A DNA stretch of 36,866 nucleotides from assembly GCA_012518675.1 (NCBI GenBank), contig JAAYRR010000022.1, positions 1 to 36,866 of the forward strand, written 5' to 3'. The notes under the pieces were generated by a model that saw only the letters and a program-made list of their open reading frames with translations, was not told where the DNA came from and did not search any database. The position numbers were made by a program, and so were the translations under genes. Of this stretch, positions 1 to 7,350 are shown piece after piece. Source of the DNA: Bacillota bacterium. GTDB lineage: Bacteria > Bacillota > Dethiobacteria > DTU022 > UBA8154. How positions within the stretch are numbered: the stretch's first letter is position 1; each line of letters opens with the position of its first letter.

Positions 1-21
1 AAAATATATTTTAAGGGTGCA

Positions 22-243
22 TTGACGGTGAAGGTAACCTATATTTGTGATATCTGTGGTGAGCCGCAGGAAACAAGGGAGCTGGCAGGTGTAGAGGCGG
101 AAAAGTTAGGACTGCATACATTGACGCGCTCTGTACGTGAAGATATAATAAAATACAATGAGGAACAGGGGTTACTGCTGTATTCTCTTTGTCCCGCCTG
201 TCTGAAAAAGCAGTTAAACGCAGGCAGATCTATTGAGGAGTAG
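22..243 (+). CDS. small zinc-ribbon-like protein (73 aa)
   Basis: Short protein with a CDIC pair near residues 9-12 and a CPAC pair near the C-terminus, the arrangement of a four-cysteine zinc ribbon. No enzymatic motif is visible, so a nucleic-acid or protein-binding role is only a guess. AAGGG at 13-17 can serve TTG at 22 (spacing 4) or GTG at 28 (spacing 10); both keep the whole cysteine array. It sits upstream of mfd on the same strand with a strong hairpin terminator between them, so it probably closes an operon that begins left of the window. A second tiny two-CxxC protein lies just after mfd. I do not recognise the family. Confidence 0.55.
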   Translation: MTVKVTYICDICGEPQETRELAGVEAEKLGLHTLTRSVREDIIKYNEEQGLLLYSLCPACLKKQLNAGRSIEE

Positions 244-323
244 TGTTTTTAGATAAAGGCGGGCGGCTGTTATCAGGCGCATTTGCCAAATTAATGGGTA
301 TTGGAGCAGCATGTTACAGGACC

Positions 324-382
324 AGACTTTGGCCTTAAAGTCAGGAACTAGAGGCTAAAGTCTTTTCTGGTTTATTTTTATT
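324..382 (+). terminator. rho-independent terminator or attenuator upstream of mfd
   Basis: Arms AGACTTTGGCCT (324-335) and AGGCTAAAGTCT (352-363) pair over 12 positions with one G-U and a 16-base loop, followed after a short gap by a T-rich run (TTTATTTTTATTT). It ends only about 18 bases before the mfd start and no convincing promoter lies in between, so mfd transcription may read through it or initiate upstream. Confidence 0.65.
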
Positions 383-400
383 TGTGGGGGGTTTTAAGGT

Positions 401-3400
401 TTGCATGCTCTTCTGTTGGAAAAATGGCGGGAAGATCATTCTTTTGTTTCCCTCCGGGGGTCTTTAAAAAAATCGGGTACCCAGTTGGTAACCGGCCTGG
501 AAGGCTCCCAGAGCAGCTTTTTGATCGCGGCTCTTTCTGACAGTATTGCCCTGCCGGCCCTGGTTTTGACCAGCGATATGGCCAGGGCGGAGAGGCTTTA
601 TGAAGAAATCCGGGCATTTTTACCGGAAAAGGAGGTTTATCTTTTTCCGGGAAAGGATTTTTTTTATGCTGATGAGGTGTTAACTCAAAGTAAAGAAATT
701 TTGCAGCAGCGTCTGCAGGTTTTGGAAAGGCTGGCCCTGGGGAAACGCATGACCGTTGTCGCCCCTGTGGCCGCCGTATTAAATAAACTGACCCCGGTAA
801 AAATTTGGCAGGAACAGCTTTTTACAATCAGGACGGGCCAAAAGGTTGACTGGGAAGTTTTTTTGCAGCGCCTTGCAAAAATGGGTTACGCACGATCCGA
901 GCTGACGGAAAGTGAGGGTTTTTTTAGCGTCCGGGGAGATATCGTGGACGTTTTTCCTTTTTATACCCCCTTCCCCCTGCGGATCTCTTTTTTCGATGAG
1001 GAAATAGAAACGATACGCTATTTTGATGCAGAAAGCCAGCGTTCGCTGGAGGCTATAACAGCTTTTTCTATTTTGCCGGCACGTGAGATCATCTTAAATG
1101 AAGTTGCCTTGCAAAAGGGCATAAAGGCGCTTACGGCAGAAATGCAAAAGGCTACCCGGCAATTAAAAAATGACAACAAGGAAAAAGCAGCAGATAGGTT
1201 GCGCACCAGGGTGGAAAATTACCTGGTTCAACTTGAAAACAACGGCTACTTTGAAGGAATTGAGCAGTATATTGCCTATTTTTACCCTGAACCGGCCATG
1301 TTTCTTGATTATTTTCCTGCACAAGGGCTCCTTTTTTGGGACGAACCGGAAAAAGGGGCGGCTGCGGGGGAATCCTTGTTGAAAGAACTGCAGAGCTATC
1401 AGGCCGAGCTGTTGTTGCAAGGCGATATTTTACCCCGCCAGGTGCAAATTTTTTGGACGCTGGAGGAAATTTTCAAGAAAAATACATTGAAAATTGTGGC
1501 ATTGACTGCTTTTTCCCGTCATCTGCCCCACCTGCGGGCCGCGGAGGTTGTAAATTTTCAGGCCCGCCCGGTGCCTTCGTTTATGGGGCGCCTGAACCTC
1601 TTGCGGGAGGAATTAAAGCATTGGCGGTCACAGGGTTATACGGTTTTTATCGTCTGTGATCAGGAAAAAAGGGCTGCTGCATTGCAGAAGCTTTTTGCTG
1701 AACAAGAGCTGGAGGCTTATTTTTCACAGGAACAAGGCACCGGACAGCAGATCAAATTTATTACCGGTTGGCTGGAAAACGGGTTCGAAATTCCTTCTTT
1801 ACGCTTGGTTGTCCTGGTGGATAAGGAAATATTACCGGCACAGCGGAAAAAGAGAAGATGGATGACAGCGAAGGAAAAGGGTTCACGGCGGGAATTCCAG
1901 GAAATTAAAGGCGGCGACTTGGTTGTTCATGAACAGCATGGGATCGGCAGGTACATGGGCATTCGCACCATGGAGGTTAACGGGGTTACCCGCGACTACC
2001 TTTATATCAAGTATGCCGGGGAAGATAAACTTTACCTGCCGGTAGATCAGATTGACGTTTTGCGCAGGTATATCGGGGGGGAAGGGCGGCGTCCTAAAAT
2101 TTCTTCCTTGGGCGGGCAGGAATGGGCCCGTGTCAAAAAGCGTGTGCAGGCTTCGGTGCAGGACTTGGCCCGGGAATTGCTTTCCCTTTACGCTGCCCGG
2201 GAGGCGGTGACCGGCTATGCCTTTTCTGCCGAACATCCCTGGCAGGCCGAATTTGAGGAGCGCTTTCCTTACGAAGAAACACCGGATCAACTGCGGGCTA
2301 TCCAGGACGTTAAGGCTGATATGGAAAACAACCGCCCCATGGATCGCCTGCTTTGTGGTGATGTCGGTTACGGCAAGACGGAGGTGGCCCTGCGGGCAGC
2401 TTTTAAAGCGGTGCTGGACAGTAAACAGGTGGCTTTTTTGGTGCCGACAACCATTTTGGCACAGCAGCATTATGAAAATTTTAAGGAACGCTTTCAAGGT
2501 TTCCCCGTAAAGGTTGAACTTTTAAGCCGTTTTCGCAGCCCGGGGGAACAAAAAAAGGTGATTCGGGAACTAAAAGCCGGGGTGGTTGATATTGTAGTAG
2601 GGACCCACAGGCTATTTTCCAAAGATATCGCTTTTCGGGATCTGGGTTTGTTGATTATTGATGAGGAACACCGTTTTGGTGTCCGTCATAAGGAAAAGCT
2701 GAAAATGATCCGCCGGGAGGTGGATGTTTTAAGCATGACGGCCACGCCTATTCCCCGCACACTGCACATGGCGCTTTCCGGTGCCCGGGACCTGAGCGTG
2801 ATCGATACGCCGCCGGAAAACCGCTATCCGATTCAAACTTATGTGGTTGAATATTCCCCCAACCTGATCCGGGAAGCGATCCAAAGGGAATTGAACCGCA
2901 ACGGTCAGATTTATTTTATCTATAATCGTGTGCAGACAATTGGCAAATGGGTGTCCCGGCTGCAAAAACTGTTGCCGGGGGCCCGGATTATTATGGCTCA
3001 CGGCCAGATGCCCGAACAGGAATTAGAAAAGGTGATGCACAAATTTTTACACCGGGAATATGATATTCTGGTTAGTACTACTATTGTTGAAGCCGGGTTG
3101 GATATTCCCAACGTTAACACTATGGTTGTCTATGCTGCCGACTATTTTGGACTGGCCCAGCTTTACCAGCTAAGGGGGCGGGTGGGACGTTCCAACCGCC
3201 TGGCCTACTGTTACCTTACTTATAAAAAGGACAGGATTATGTCCGCAGATGCCGTGAAAAGATTGCAGGCGATTAAAGAATTTACTGATTTGGGTTCAGG
3301 TTTTAAGATTGCGCTGCGGGATTTGGAAATTAGGGGGGCCGGCAACCTTTTAGGGCCAGAACAACACGGGTCGATGATGGCTGTCGGTTATGAACTCTAT

Positions 3401-3922
3401 TGCCGTTTGTTGGAACAGTCCATCGCCAGGATGAAGGGCCAGCCGGAACAACCGCTTGCTGTTTACCCGCAGGCCGAAGTAAAAATTGATTTAAAGGTTA
3501 ATGCTTACCTGCCTTCTTCCTATGTGTCCAACCAGCAGCAAAAAATTGAATTATACCGCCGTATTGCCGCCCTGGAAAACAAAGAAGAGCTACAGGATAT
3601 GGAATGGGAGTTAAAAGATCGTTTCGGAAACTTGCAGTCGCCGGTTGAAAACCTGCTGTTGGTGGTGCGTTTGCGCCAAGTGGCACGGGCAAACGGTGTG
3701 GAAAGTATTGAACAACAAAAAGACGAGCTAAACATTAAATTTGAACAGGATAGGGTTTTTCAAAGCGAGGTGCTGTGGCAATTGGTGCACCAACACCGGC
3801 GCAACCTTTCTCTCTTTGCCGGCAAGGCTGTTGCACTGAAGGTCAAGGGCTTCCAGGGTACCGAAAAACAGTACCTGCAATTTTTAATTCAGATTTTAGA
3901 GGAATTGGCAAATAAGAAATGA
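401..3922 (+). CDS. mfd: transcription-repair coupling factor Mfd
   Basis: Full-length Mfd (1173 aa). It recognises RNA polymerase stalled at DNA damage, displaces it by ATP-driven translocation and recruits UvrA. The N-terminal third is the UvrB-homology region. A CarD-like RNA-polymerase-interaction domain begins near residue 503 (GGDLVVHEQHGIGRY). The RecG-type translocase follows, with Walker A GDVGYGKTE at 653-661 and the DEEH box at 754-757, then the SMTATPIPRTLH motif and RGAGNLLG of the TRG region, and a C-terminal regulatory domain. The TTG start at 401 is chosen because GTGGGGGG at 384-391 lies 9 bases upstream. A hairpin terminator immediately precedes the gene. Length and domain order are as expected for the family. 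Confidence 0.97.
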   Translation: MHALLLEKWREDHSFVSLRGSLKKSGTQLVTGLEGSQSSFLIAALSDSIALPALVLTSDMARAERLYEEIRAFLPEKEVYLFPGKDFFYADEVLTQSKEILQQRLQVLERLALGKRMTVVAPVAAVLNKLTPVKIWQEQLFTIRTGQKVDWEVFLQRLAKMGYARSELTESEGFFSVRGDIVDVFPFYTPFPLRISFFDEEIETIRYFDAESQRSLEAITAFSILPAREIILNEVALQKGIKALTAEMQKATRQLKNDNKEKAADRLRTRVENYLVQLENNGYFEGIEQYIAYFYPEPAMFLDYFPAQGLLFWDEPEKGAAAGESLLKELQSYQAELLLQGDILPRQVQIFWTLEEIFKKNTLKIVALTAFSRHLPHLRAAEVVNFQARPVPSFMGRLNLLREELKHWRSQGYTVFIVCDQEKRAAALQKLFAEQELEAYFSQEQGTGQQIKFITGWLENGFEIPSLRLVVLVDKEILPAQRKKRRWMTAKEKGSRREFQEIKGGDLVVHEQHGIGRYMGIRTMEVNGVTRDYLYIKYAGEDKLYLPVDQIDVLRRYIGGEGRRPKISSLGGQEWARVKKRVQASVQDLARELLSLYAAREAVTGYAFSAEHPWQAEFEERFPYEETPDQLRAIQDVKADMENNRPMDRLLCGDVGYGKTEVALRAAFKAVLDSKQVAFLVPTTILAQQHYENFKERFQGFPVKVELLSRFRSPGEQKKVIRELKAGVVDIVVGTHRLFSKDIAFRDLGLLIIDEEHRFGVRHKEKLKMIRREVDVLSMTATPIPRTLHMALSGARDLSVIDTPPENRYPIQTYVVEYSPNLIREAIQRELNRNGQIYFIYNRVQTIGKWVSRLQKLLPGARIIMAHGQMPEQELEKVMHKFLHREYDILVSTTIVEAGLDIPNVNTMVVYAADYFGLAQLYQLRGRVGRSNRLAYCYLTYKKDRIMSADAVKRLQAIKEFTDLGSGFKIALRDLEIRGAGNLLGPEQHGSMMAVGYELYCRLLEQSIARMKGQPEQPLAVYPQAEVKIDLKVNAYLPSSYVSNQQQKIELYRRIAALENKEELQDMEWELKDRFGNLQSPVENLLLVVRLRQVARANGVESIEQQKDELNIKFEQDRVFQSEVLWQLVHQHRRNLSLFAGKAVALKVKGFQGTEKQYLQFLIQILEELANKK

Positions 3923-3979
3923 TAAGAAATGAAACTGCGTTTAAGAAATGAACTGCATCAGGGAAGGGAAGTAAGATAC

Positions 3980-4141
3980 ATGTTGGGTTGGCAAGCTTGC
4001 CTGCGCTGCGGGAGAAAAACGGAAGGGGATTGCCTGCTTTATAAGGGAGGCGTCAGCCGCGTGCTTTGCCCTGCCTGTGAACAGTTGGCCAAGGCTGAAT
4101 CCCGGGCTGTGCAGGGAAAAATGAACAGAAAGAAACAGTAG
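3980..4141 (+). CDS. tiny zinc-ribbon protein downstream of mfd (53 aa)
   Basis: Encodes a small basic protein with CLRC near the N-terminus, a lone cysteine (GDC) and CPAC further on, again a zinc-ribbon-like layout. An upstream ATG at 3929 would give 70 aa, but GGGAAGGGAA at 3961-3970 lies 9 bases before ATG 3980 and the longer start has only a weak site overlapping the end of mfd, so 3980 is preferred. It probably shares the mfd transcript (gap of 57 bases). Function is unknown; the cysteine spacing loosely resembles the protein at 22-243. Confidence 0.5.
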   Translation: MLGWQACLRCGRKTEGDCLLYKGGVSRVLCPACEQLAKAESRAVQGKMNRKKQ

Positions 4142-4186
4142 GGCATAACCTGGTACAAACAGCTTTTCACATAGGGAGGGGTGTTT

Positions 4187-4462
4187 GTGACCGGTATGGA
4201 GATGGTGGGGGGCGCCTCGGCGATTGCTATTATTATGGGCCTGGTACAGTTGTCCAAGGGGCTGGGGATCAAGGAAAAATACTGTCCCCTTTTAGCTGTT
4301 ATTTTAGGGTTGCTGATTTCGTTGGGGTACCATTTTTTTAACCAAAATACCTGGTATGAAGCATTGATCGTCGGCTTGGTTTTAGGGCTGAGCGCTGTGG
4401 GCCTTTATTCCGGGACCAAGGAAACAGCAGAACTTTTTAACTGTAAACAGAAGCTTAAATAA
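4187..4462 (+). CDS. holin-like small membrane protein (91 aa)
   Basis: Small protein with about three hydrophobic segments: an N-terminal stretch around GGASAIAIIMGLVQL, a central PLLAVILGLLISLGY, and EALIVGLVLGLSAVGLY. The layout (short N-terminus, basic KGLGIKEKY turn, conserved-looking GLSAVGLYSGTKET end) is like small phage-type holins such as the A118 class, but domesticated relatives occur in Clostridia chromosomes. GTG 4187 is chosen because AGGGAGG at 4173-4179 is 7 bases upstream; GTG 4181 would leave only 1 base. No lysin or other phage gene is nearby, so a lytic role is not implied. Probably a membrane protein of unknown function. Confidence 0.55.
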   Translation: MTGMEMVGGASAIAIIMGLVQLSKGLGIKEKYCPLLAVILGLLISLGYHFFNQNTWYEALIVGLVLGLSAVGLYSGTKETAELFNCKQKLK

Positions 4463-4906
4463 AGATCTACAGGTTAAATAAAAGATCTACCTGTTATTAA
4501 ATAAAATTTGCAGGTTGTCTATCTGCCGGCCCCTGGAACAGGAATTAAATAATGAATCTTATTTATTTCCGGCTGCGGCCGGATATTTTATTAATACGGC
4601 CTTTCCCGGCAGGGCTGGCGGGAAACAAACTGCAGGGGTCGGTTTTTATTTTGCCTTTACCGGCAAACTGTGACCGCGGCGTGAAGGCAAACAGGTGTAT
4701 GGTGCAGATATTGCCAAAGGTGGCCTGCTGTTGCAGGCAGAAATGTATGTTATAATTATGGTTGTAAGGGGGGGCAGAAAAACGGCCCGCCTAAAGGTGA
4801 AAACATAGTCAAATTTTAGGCCGGTGCTGTCGAAACCGGAACATCTTTTTTAGGGGGCAGTTGAGGTTTTAGGTAAGCAAGCTAGTGTGGAGGGGGGCTT
4901 TAAAAA
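4463..4906 (+). other. 444-base gene-free interval before the DUF881 operon
   Basis: No convincing gene. Two direct copies of AAAGATCTAC (4461-4470, 4481-4490) carry an inverted pair ACAGGT/ACCTGT (4469-4474, 4489-4494) followed by AT-rich sequence, perhaps a weak terminator. A compact hairpin GCCTGC-TGTT-GCAGGC (4723-4738) lies just before the promoter at 4748. An open frame at 4552-4755 has no ribosome site and an odd composition and is not called. Confidence 0.5.
4748..4756 (+). promoter_or_regulatory. extended -10 promoter for the DUF881 / small basic protein operon
   Basis: TGTTATAAT matches an extended -10 (TGnTATAAT) exactly. The best -35, TTGCAG at 4731-4736, is only 14 bases away and inside a hairpin, so the extended element probably does the work. 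Predicted start near 4763, giving a leader of about 145 bases before GTG 4907. Confidence 0.5.
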
Positions 4907-5620
4907 GTGAAACGCAATAATCTGATCTGGATTACCTTGGTTTGTATTATCCTGGGGCTTACCCTCACAGCACAGTTTCGAACGCAGGCCGGCATCAGCA
5001 GTGATATCCCTACAAAAAGGCTGGAAGAAATGACCGGGTTGCTCAAACAGGCAGAAGAAGAAAGGGATGCGCTGCGTTCGCAGGTGCATAAACTGACAGT
5101 GCAGATTAATGATTTGCTCAGCACCAGGAATCCGACTGATAAGCTTCAAAAGGAGTTAAAGGAAGTGCGGATGGCTGCCGGGCACACTGCACTTCACGGC
5201 CCGGGGATCGTGATCACGCTTAACGACAGCACCCGCACAGTACAGGCCGGGCAGGATCCCAACCTGTTTTTAATTCATGATGAAGACTTGTTGAAATTGG
5301 TCAACGAATTAAAGGCTGCCGGAGCAGAAGCAGTGGCCATTAACGAACAGCGGGTGGTAGCCTCCACTGAAATCCGCTGTGCCGGCCCCACGATCTCCAT
5401 CAACAACACGCGTATCGCACCGCCTTATGTTGTACAGGCCTTGGGTGACACCGAAGCACTCGATTCATCCTTGCACATGCGCGGCGGCATTATGGACACC
5501 TTTTCATTTTGGGGGATTCAGATTCAAATCGAAAAAGTGGACGACCTCACGTTGCCGGCCTATGTTGGCAGCCCTGTTTTCAAATATGCCCAACCGGTAA
5601 CGGAGGAGGAAAAGGAATAA
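4907..5620 (+). CDS. DUF881 family membrane-anchored coiled-coil protein
   Basis: 237 aa. One N-terminal membrane helix (about residues 7-24), a coiled coil (about 37-72, rich in E, K, L and Q), then a globular DUF881 domain with the typical GPGIVITLND segment, INEQRVVASTEIRCAG and a closing PAYVG motif. Family members are extracytoplasmic and recur beside the small basic protein and division genes in Firmicutes and Actinobacteria; a septation or envelope role is inferred, not proven. GTG 4907 follows GGAGGGGGG (4889-4897) by 9 bases. Its TAA overlaps the ATG of the next micro-ORF, pointing to translational coupling. Confidence 0.85.
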   Translation: MKRNNLIWITLVCIILGLTLTAQFRTQAGISSDIPTKRLEEMTGLLKQAEEERDALRSQVHKLTVQINDLLSTRNPTDKLQKELKEVRMAAGHTALHGPGIVITLNDSTRTVQAGQDPNLFLIHDEDLLKLVNELKAAGAEAVAINEQRVVASTEIRCAGPTISINNTRIAPPYVVQALGDTEALDSSLHMRGGIMDTFSFWGIQIQIEKVDDLTLPAYVGSPVFKYAQPVTEEEKE

Positions 5621-5697
5621 TGATTTTTTTTATGATGCTTTTGCACTTTGGGATATTAAATGGTGTTGGTCCGGCCGGCAGGGAGGGAAATAGCTGA
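5620..5697 (+). CDS. 25-residue micro-ORF between DUF881 and small basic protein
   Basis: An ATG at 5620 overlaps the stop of the DUF881 gene (TAATG), and its own TGA (5695-5697) overlaps the ATG of the small basic protein (TGATG). GGAGGAGG at about 5602-5609 gives it one of the best ribosome sites in the window. The peptide starts MIFFMMLLHFGIL, long enough for a short membrane-associated helix, and ends polar. It may be a real membrane micropeptide or only a coupling device that carries ribosomes to the next gene. No homology is claimed. Confidence 0.4.
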   Translation: MIFFMMLLHFGILNGVGPAGREGNS

Positions 5698-6104
5698 TGG
5701 CAGTATTCCTTCCTTTATTCGGCATCCTGGTGGGCGTGATCTTAGGACTTATTTTCCCCTTTTCTTTTCCAGTTGCCTACGCGCGTTACATGGCGGTGGC
5801 CATCATGGCCTCCCTGGATTCAGTTTTTGGCGGTTTGCGTGCCAACATGGAGCATCACTTTGACCCCGTAATTTTTCTCAGCGGGTTCTTTTTCAATGCC
5901 CTTTTAGCGGCGGCCTTTACCTACTTAGGTGATCGCCTGGGGCTGGAAATTTACTATGCGGCTGTGTTTGCTTTCGGGGTGCGCATTTTTCAAAACTTGG
6001 CTGTGATGCGCCGCTACCTGCTTGATAACTGGCTAACACAAAGAAAAAGGCGGCAGTACCTGGGAAATTTGGCAAAGCAAACCCGGGAAAAGGAAAATGC
6101 CTGA
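5697..6104 (+). CDS. sbp: small basic protein Sbp (DUF1290)
   Basis: 135 aa. Starts MAVFLPLFGILVGVILGLIF, the usual opening of this family, and then has PVAYARYMAVAIMASLDSVFGG, a signature-like stretch, and two further hydrophobic segments with a basic C-terminus. Sbp is a poorly understood integral membrane protein found with DUF881 proteins near cell-division genes. GGGAGGGAA (5681-5689) precedes ATG 5697 by about 8 bases. The start overlaps the stop of a 25-residue ORF. An 18-base tandem duplication covers the stop codon. Confidence 0.85.
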   Translation: MAVFLPLFGILVGVILGLIFPFSFPVAYARYMAVAIMASLDSVFGGLRANMEHHFDPVIFLSGFFFNALLAAAFTYLGDRLGLEIYYAAVFAFGVRIFQNLAVMRRYLLDNWLTQRKRRQYLGNLAKQTREKENA

Positions 6105-6127
6105 CAGCAGGAAAATGCCTGGCAGCA
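6092..6127 (+). repeat. 18-base tandem duplication over the end of sbp
   Basis: GGAAAATGCCTGACAGCA (6092-6109) is followed directly by GGAAAATGCCTGGCAGCA (6110-6127), one mismatch. The sbp stop codon lies in the first copy, so the duplication changes only the 3' flank. Confidence 0.85.
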
Positions 6128-6189
6128 GGTGCCGGAGCGTCGGTTTGGGTGCCAAGGGACGGCCTGGGGTCACTAAAATTAAAGTTTTT

Positions 6190-6272
6190 GTTTTGTCATC
6201 TTCAAATCAGTTTTGGGGAGCGGTGCCTTCGTTGCGCCAATACTTTTTAATTGTTTTCCAGGATGACAAAAC
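6190..6272 (+). other. structured element closed by an 11-bp perfect stem
   Basis: GTTTTGTCATC (6190-6200) and GATGACAAAAC (6262-6272) are exact reverse complements 61 bases apart. Inside, GGTGC-CTTCGTT-GCGCC can form a smaller hairpin. A terminator-like hairpin follows at 6283-6315. The layout resembles a folded leader or 3' UTR RNA; I recognise no known riboswitch class. Confidence 0.45.
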
Positions 6273-6282
6273 GGGCTTATTT

Positions 6283-6315
6283 GGTGATCCCCGCGGTTTC
6301 TCCGGCGCCTTTTTT
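6283..6315 (+). terminator. terminator between the sbp and GerMN transcripts
   Basis: GGTG (6283-6286) pairs with CGCC (6306-6309, one G-U) and CCG (6291-6293) with CGG (6303-6305), with a 4-base bulge, followed directly by six T then ATTTATT. Probably ends the DUF881-sbp transcript. Confidence 0.55.
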
Positions 6316-6325
6316 ATTTATTAAC

Positions 6326-6334
6326 TGATAAAAT
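6326..6334 (+). promoter_or_regulatory. extended -10 promoter candidate for the GerMN lipoprotein
   Basis: TGATAAAAT fits TGnTAAAAT; no good -35 is visible. A perfect 12-base palindrome AACTGATCAGTT at 6364-6375 lies in the resulting leader and could be a protein-binding site. Confidence 0.35.
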
Positions 6335-6404
6335 TTTCAGCCGGGGAAAAAATAATCAATAGGAACTGATCAGTTGGAATAAACATTAAAAGGGGGCGGT
6401 AGAT

Positions 6405-7340
6405 CTGAAAAGCTATTTGTGGAAGGCCCTGGTGCTGTTCATAGCAGCAGGGATACTTTTGGGCGGTTGTGGAGAAAGGCAGGGGACAACCCGGCCCCAA
6501 GCAATTACAGAAACTGTAAAATTATATTACGGCGATGACGGCAATGAAAAAATTGTGGCTGAGGAACGCAGTTTTTCTTACCAACAGTGGGAGGATAAAT
6601 ACACGGTAGTTCTGCAGGAACTGATTAAAGGGCCGGAAAAGAACCAGTACAGGGCCAATATTTCCCCGGAAACGAAGGTATATGGGACTATAGAGCAAAA
6701 TGGGGCCTTGATTATTAACTTTAGTAAGGAATTTAACCGTTTTGCCGGCAGCATGGCCGAGTTAATCGGCGTTGGCTCTGTGGTGAACACCCTAACCCAA
6801 TTTGAAGCGATCAAGAAGGTTAAAATATTGGTGGAAGGGGAGGAATTAACCGGCCCCGGCGGTAAACCGCGGGGTTTTATGGAAACCTTTCCTGCTGAAG
6901 TTAAACCCCCGGAGGATGAAGCAGAGGTGATACTGTATTTTAGCAATCATGATGCTACCGCTCTGGTGGGGGAAACCAGGACAATCACGTTTCCGGCAGA
7001 AACAAGCCGCCACGATTTGATCGAACTTGTACTGGCGGAACTGATTAAAGGCCCCCGCAATAAAAATCTGAAACCAACTATTCCGCCGGAAGTTAAGGTT
7101 CTCAGTGTTAAAATATTAGGCGGCACTGCCTTCACGGATTTTTCAGAGGAAATGCACACCAGGCACTGGGGCGGGGCCACCGGTGAATCGATGACGATTA
7201 ATTCTATTGTTAACGCGCTTACTGAGTTTTCCTACATCCGGCGTGTTCAGATGACAGTGGAAGGCGAACCGATGAACATTGAACACGCCATTCTAAACGA
7301 ACCGGTTGAAAGAAACGAAGACATGATACAAAACCGTTAG
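6405..7340 (+). CDS. GerMN-domain lipoprotein (GerM-like sporulation/germination protein)
   Basis: Lipoprotein with two GerMN domains in tandem (roughly the first and second halves of the mature protein); each has an ELIKGP motif and a TEF/TQF-type helix segment. GerM of Bacillus is a forespore-mother cell channel-associated lipoprotein needed for sporulation and germination; the same job here is inference. A lipobox (LLGGC) follows a short hydrophobic signal. The start is debatable: AGGGGGCGGT (about 6390-6400) is well spaced for CTG 6405, giving N-terminus MKSYLWKALV, whereas TTG 6417 would be some 20 bases from it. Both retain the signal peptide. It converges with the deacetylase gene, stops 10 bases apart. 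Confidence 0.85.
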   Translation: MKSYLWKALVLFIAAGILLGGCGERQGTTRPQAITETVKLYYGDDGNEKIVAEERSFSYQQWEDKYTVVLQELIKGPEKNQYRANISPETKVYGTIEQNGALIINFSKEFNRFAGSMAELIGVGSVVNTLTQFEAIKKVKILVEGEELTGPGGKPRGFMETFPAEVKPPEDEAEVILYFSNHDATALVGETRTITFPAETSRHDLIELVLAELIKGPRNKNLKPTIPPEVKVLSVKILGGTAFTDFSEEMHTRHWGGATGESMTINSIVNALTEFSYIRRVQMTVEGEPMNIEHAILNEPVERNEDMIQNR

Positions 7341-7350
7341 CCCGGGGCTG

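Noticed and set aside
4552-4755. Plus-strand frame of 67 aa
   Set aside because: No ribosome site; it runs through the hairpin and promoter of the DUF881 operon.
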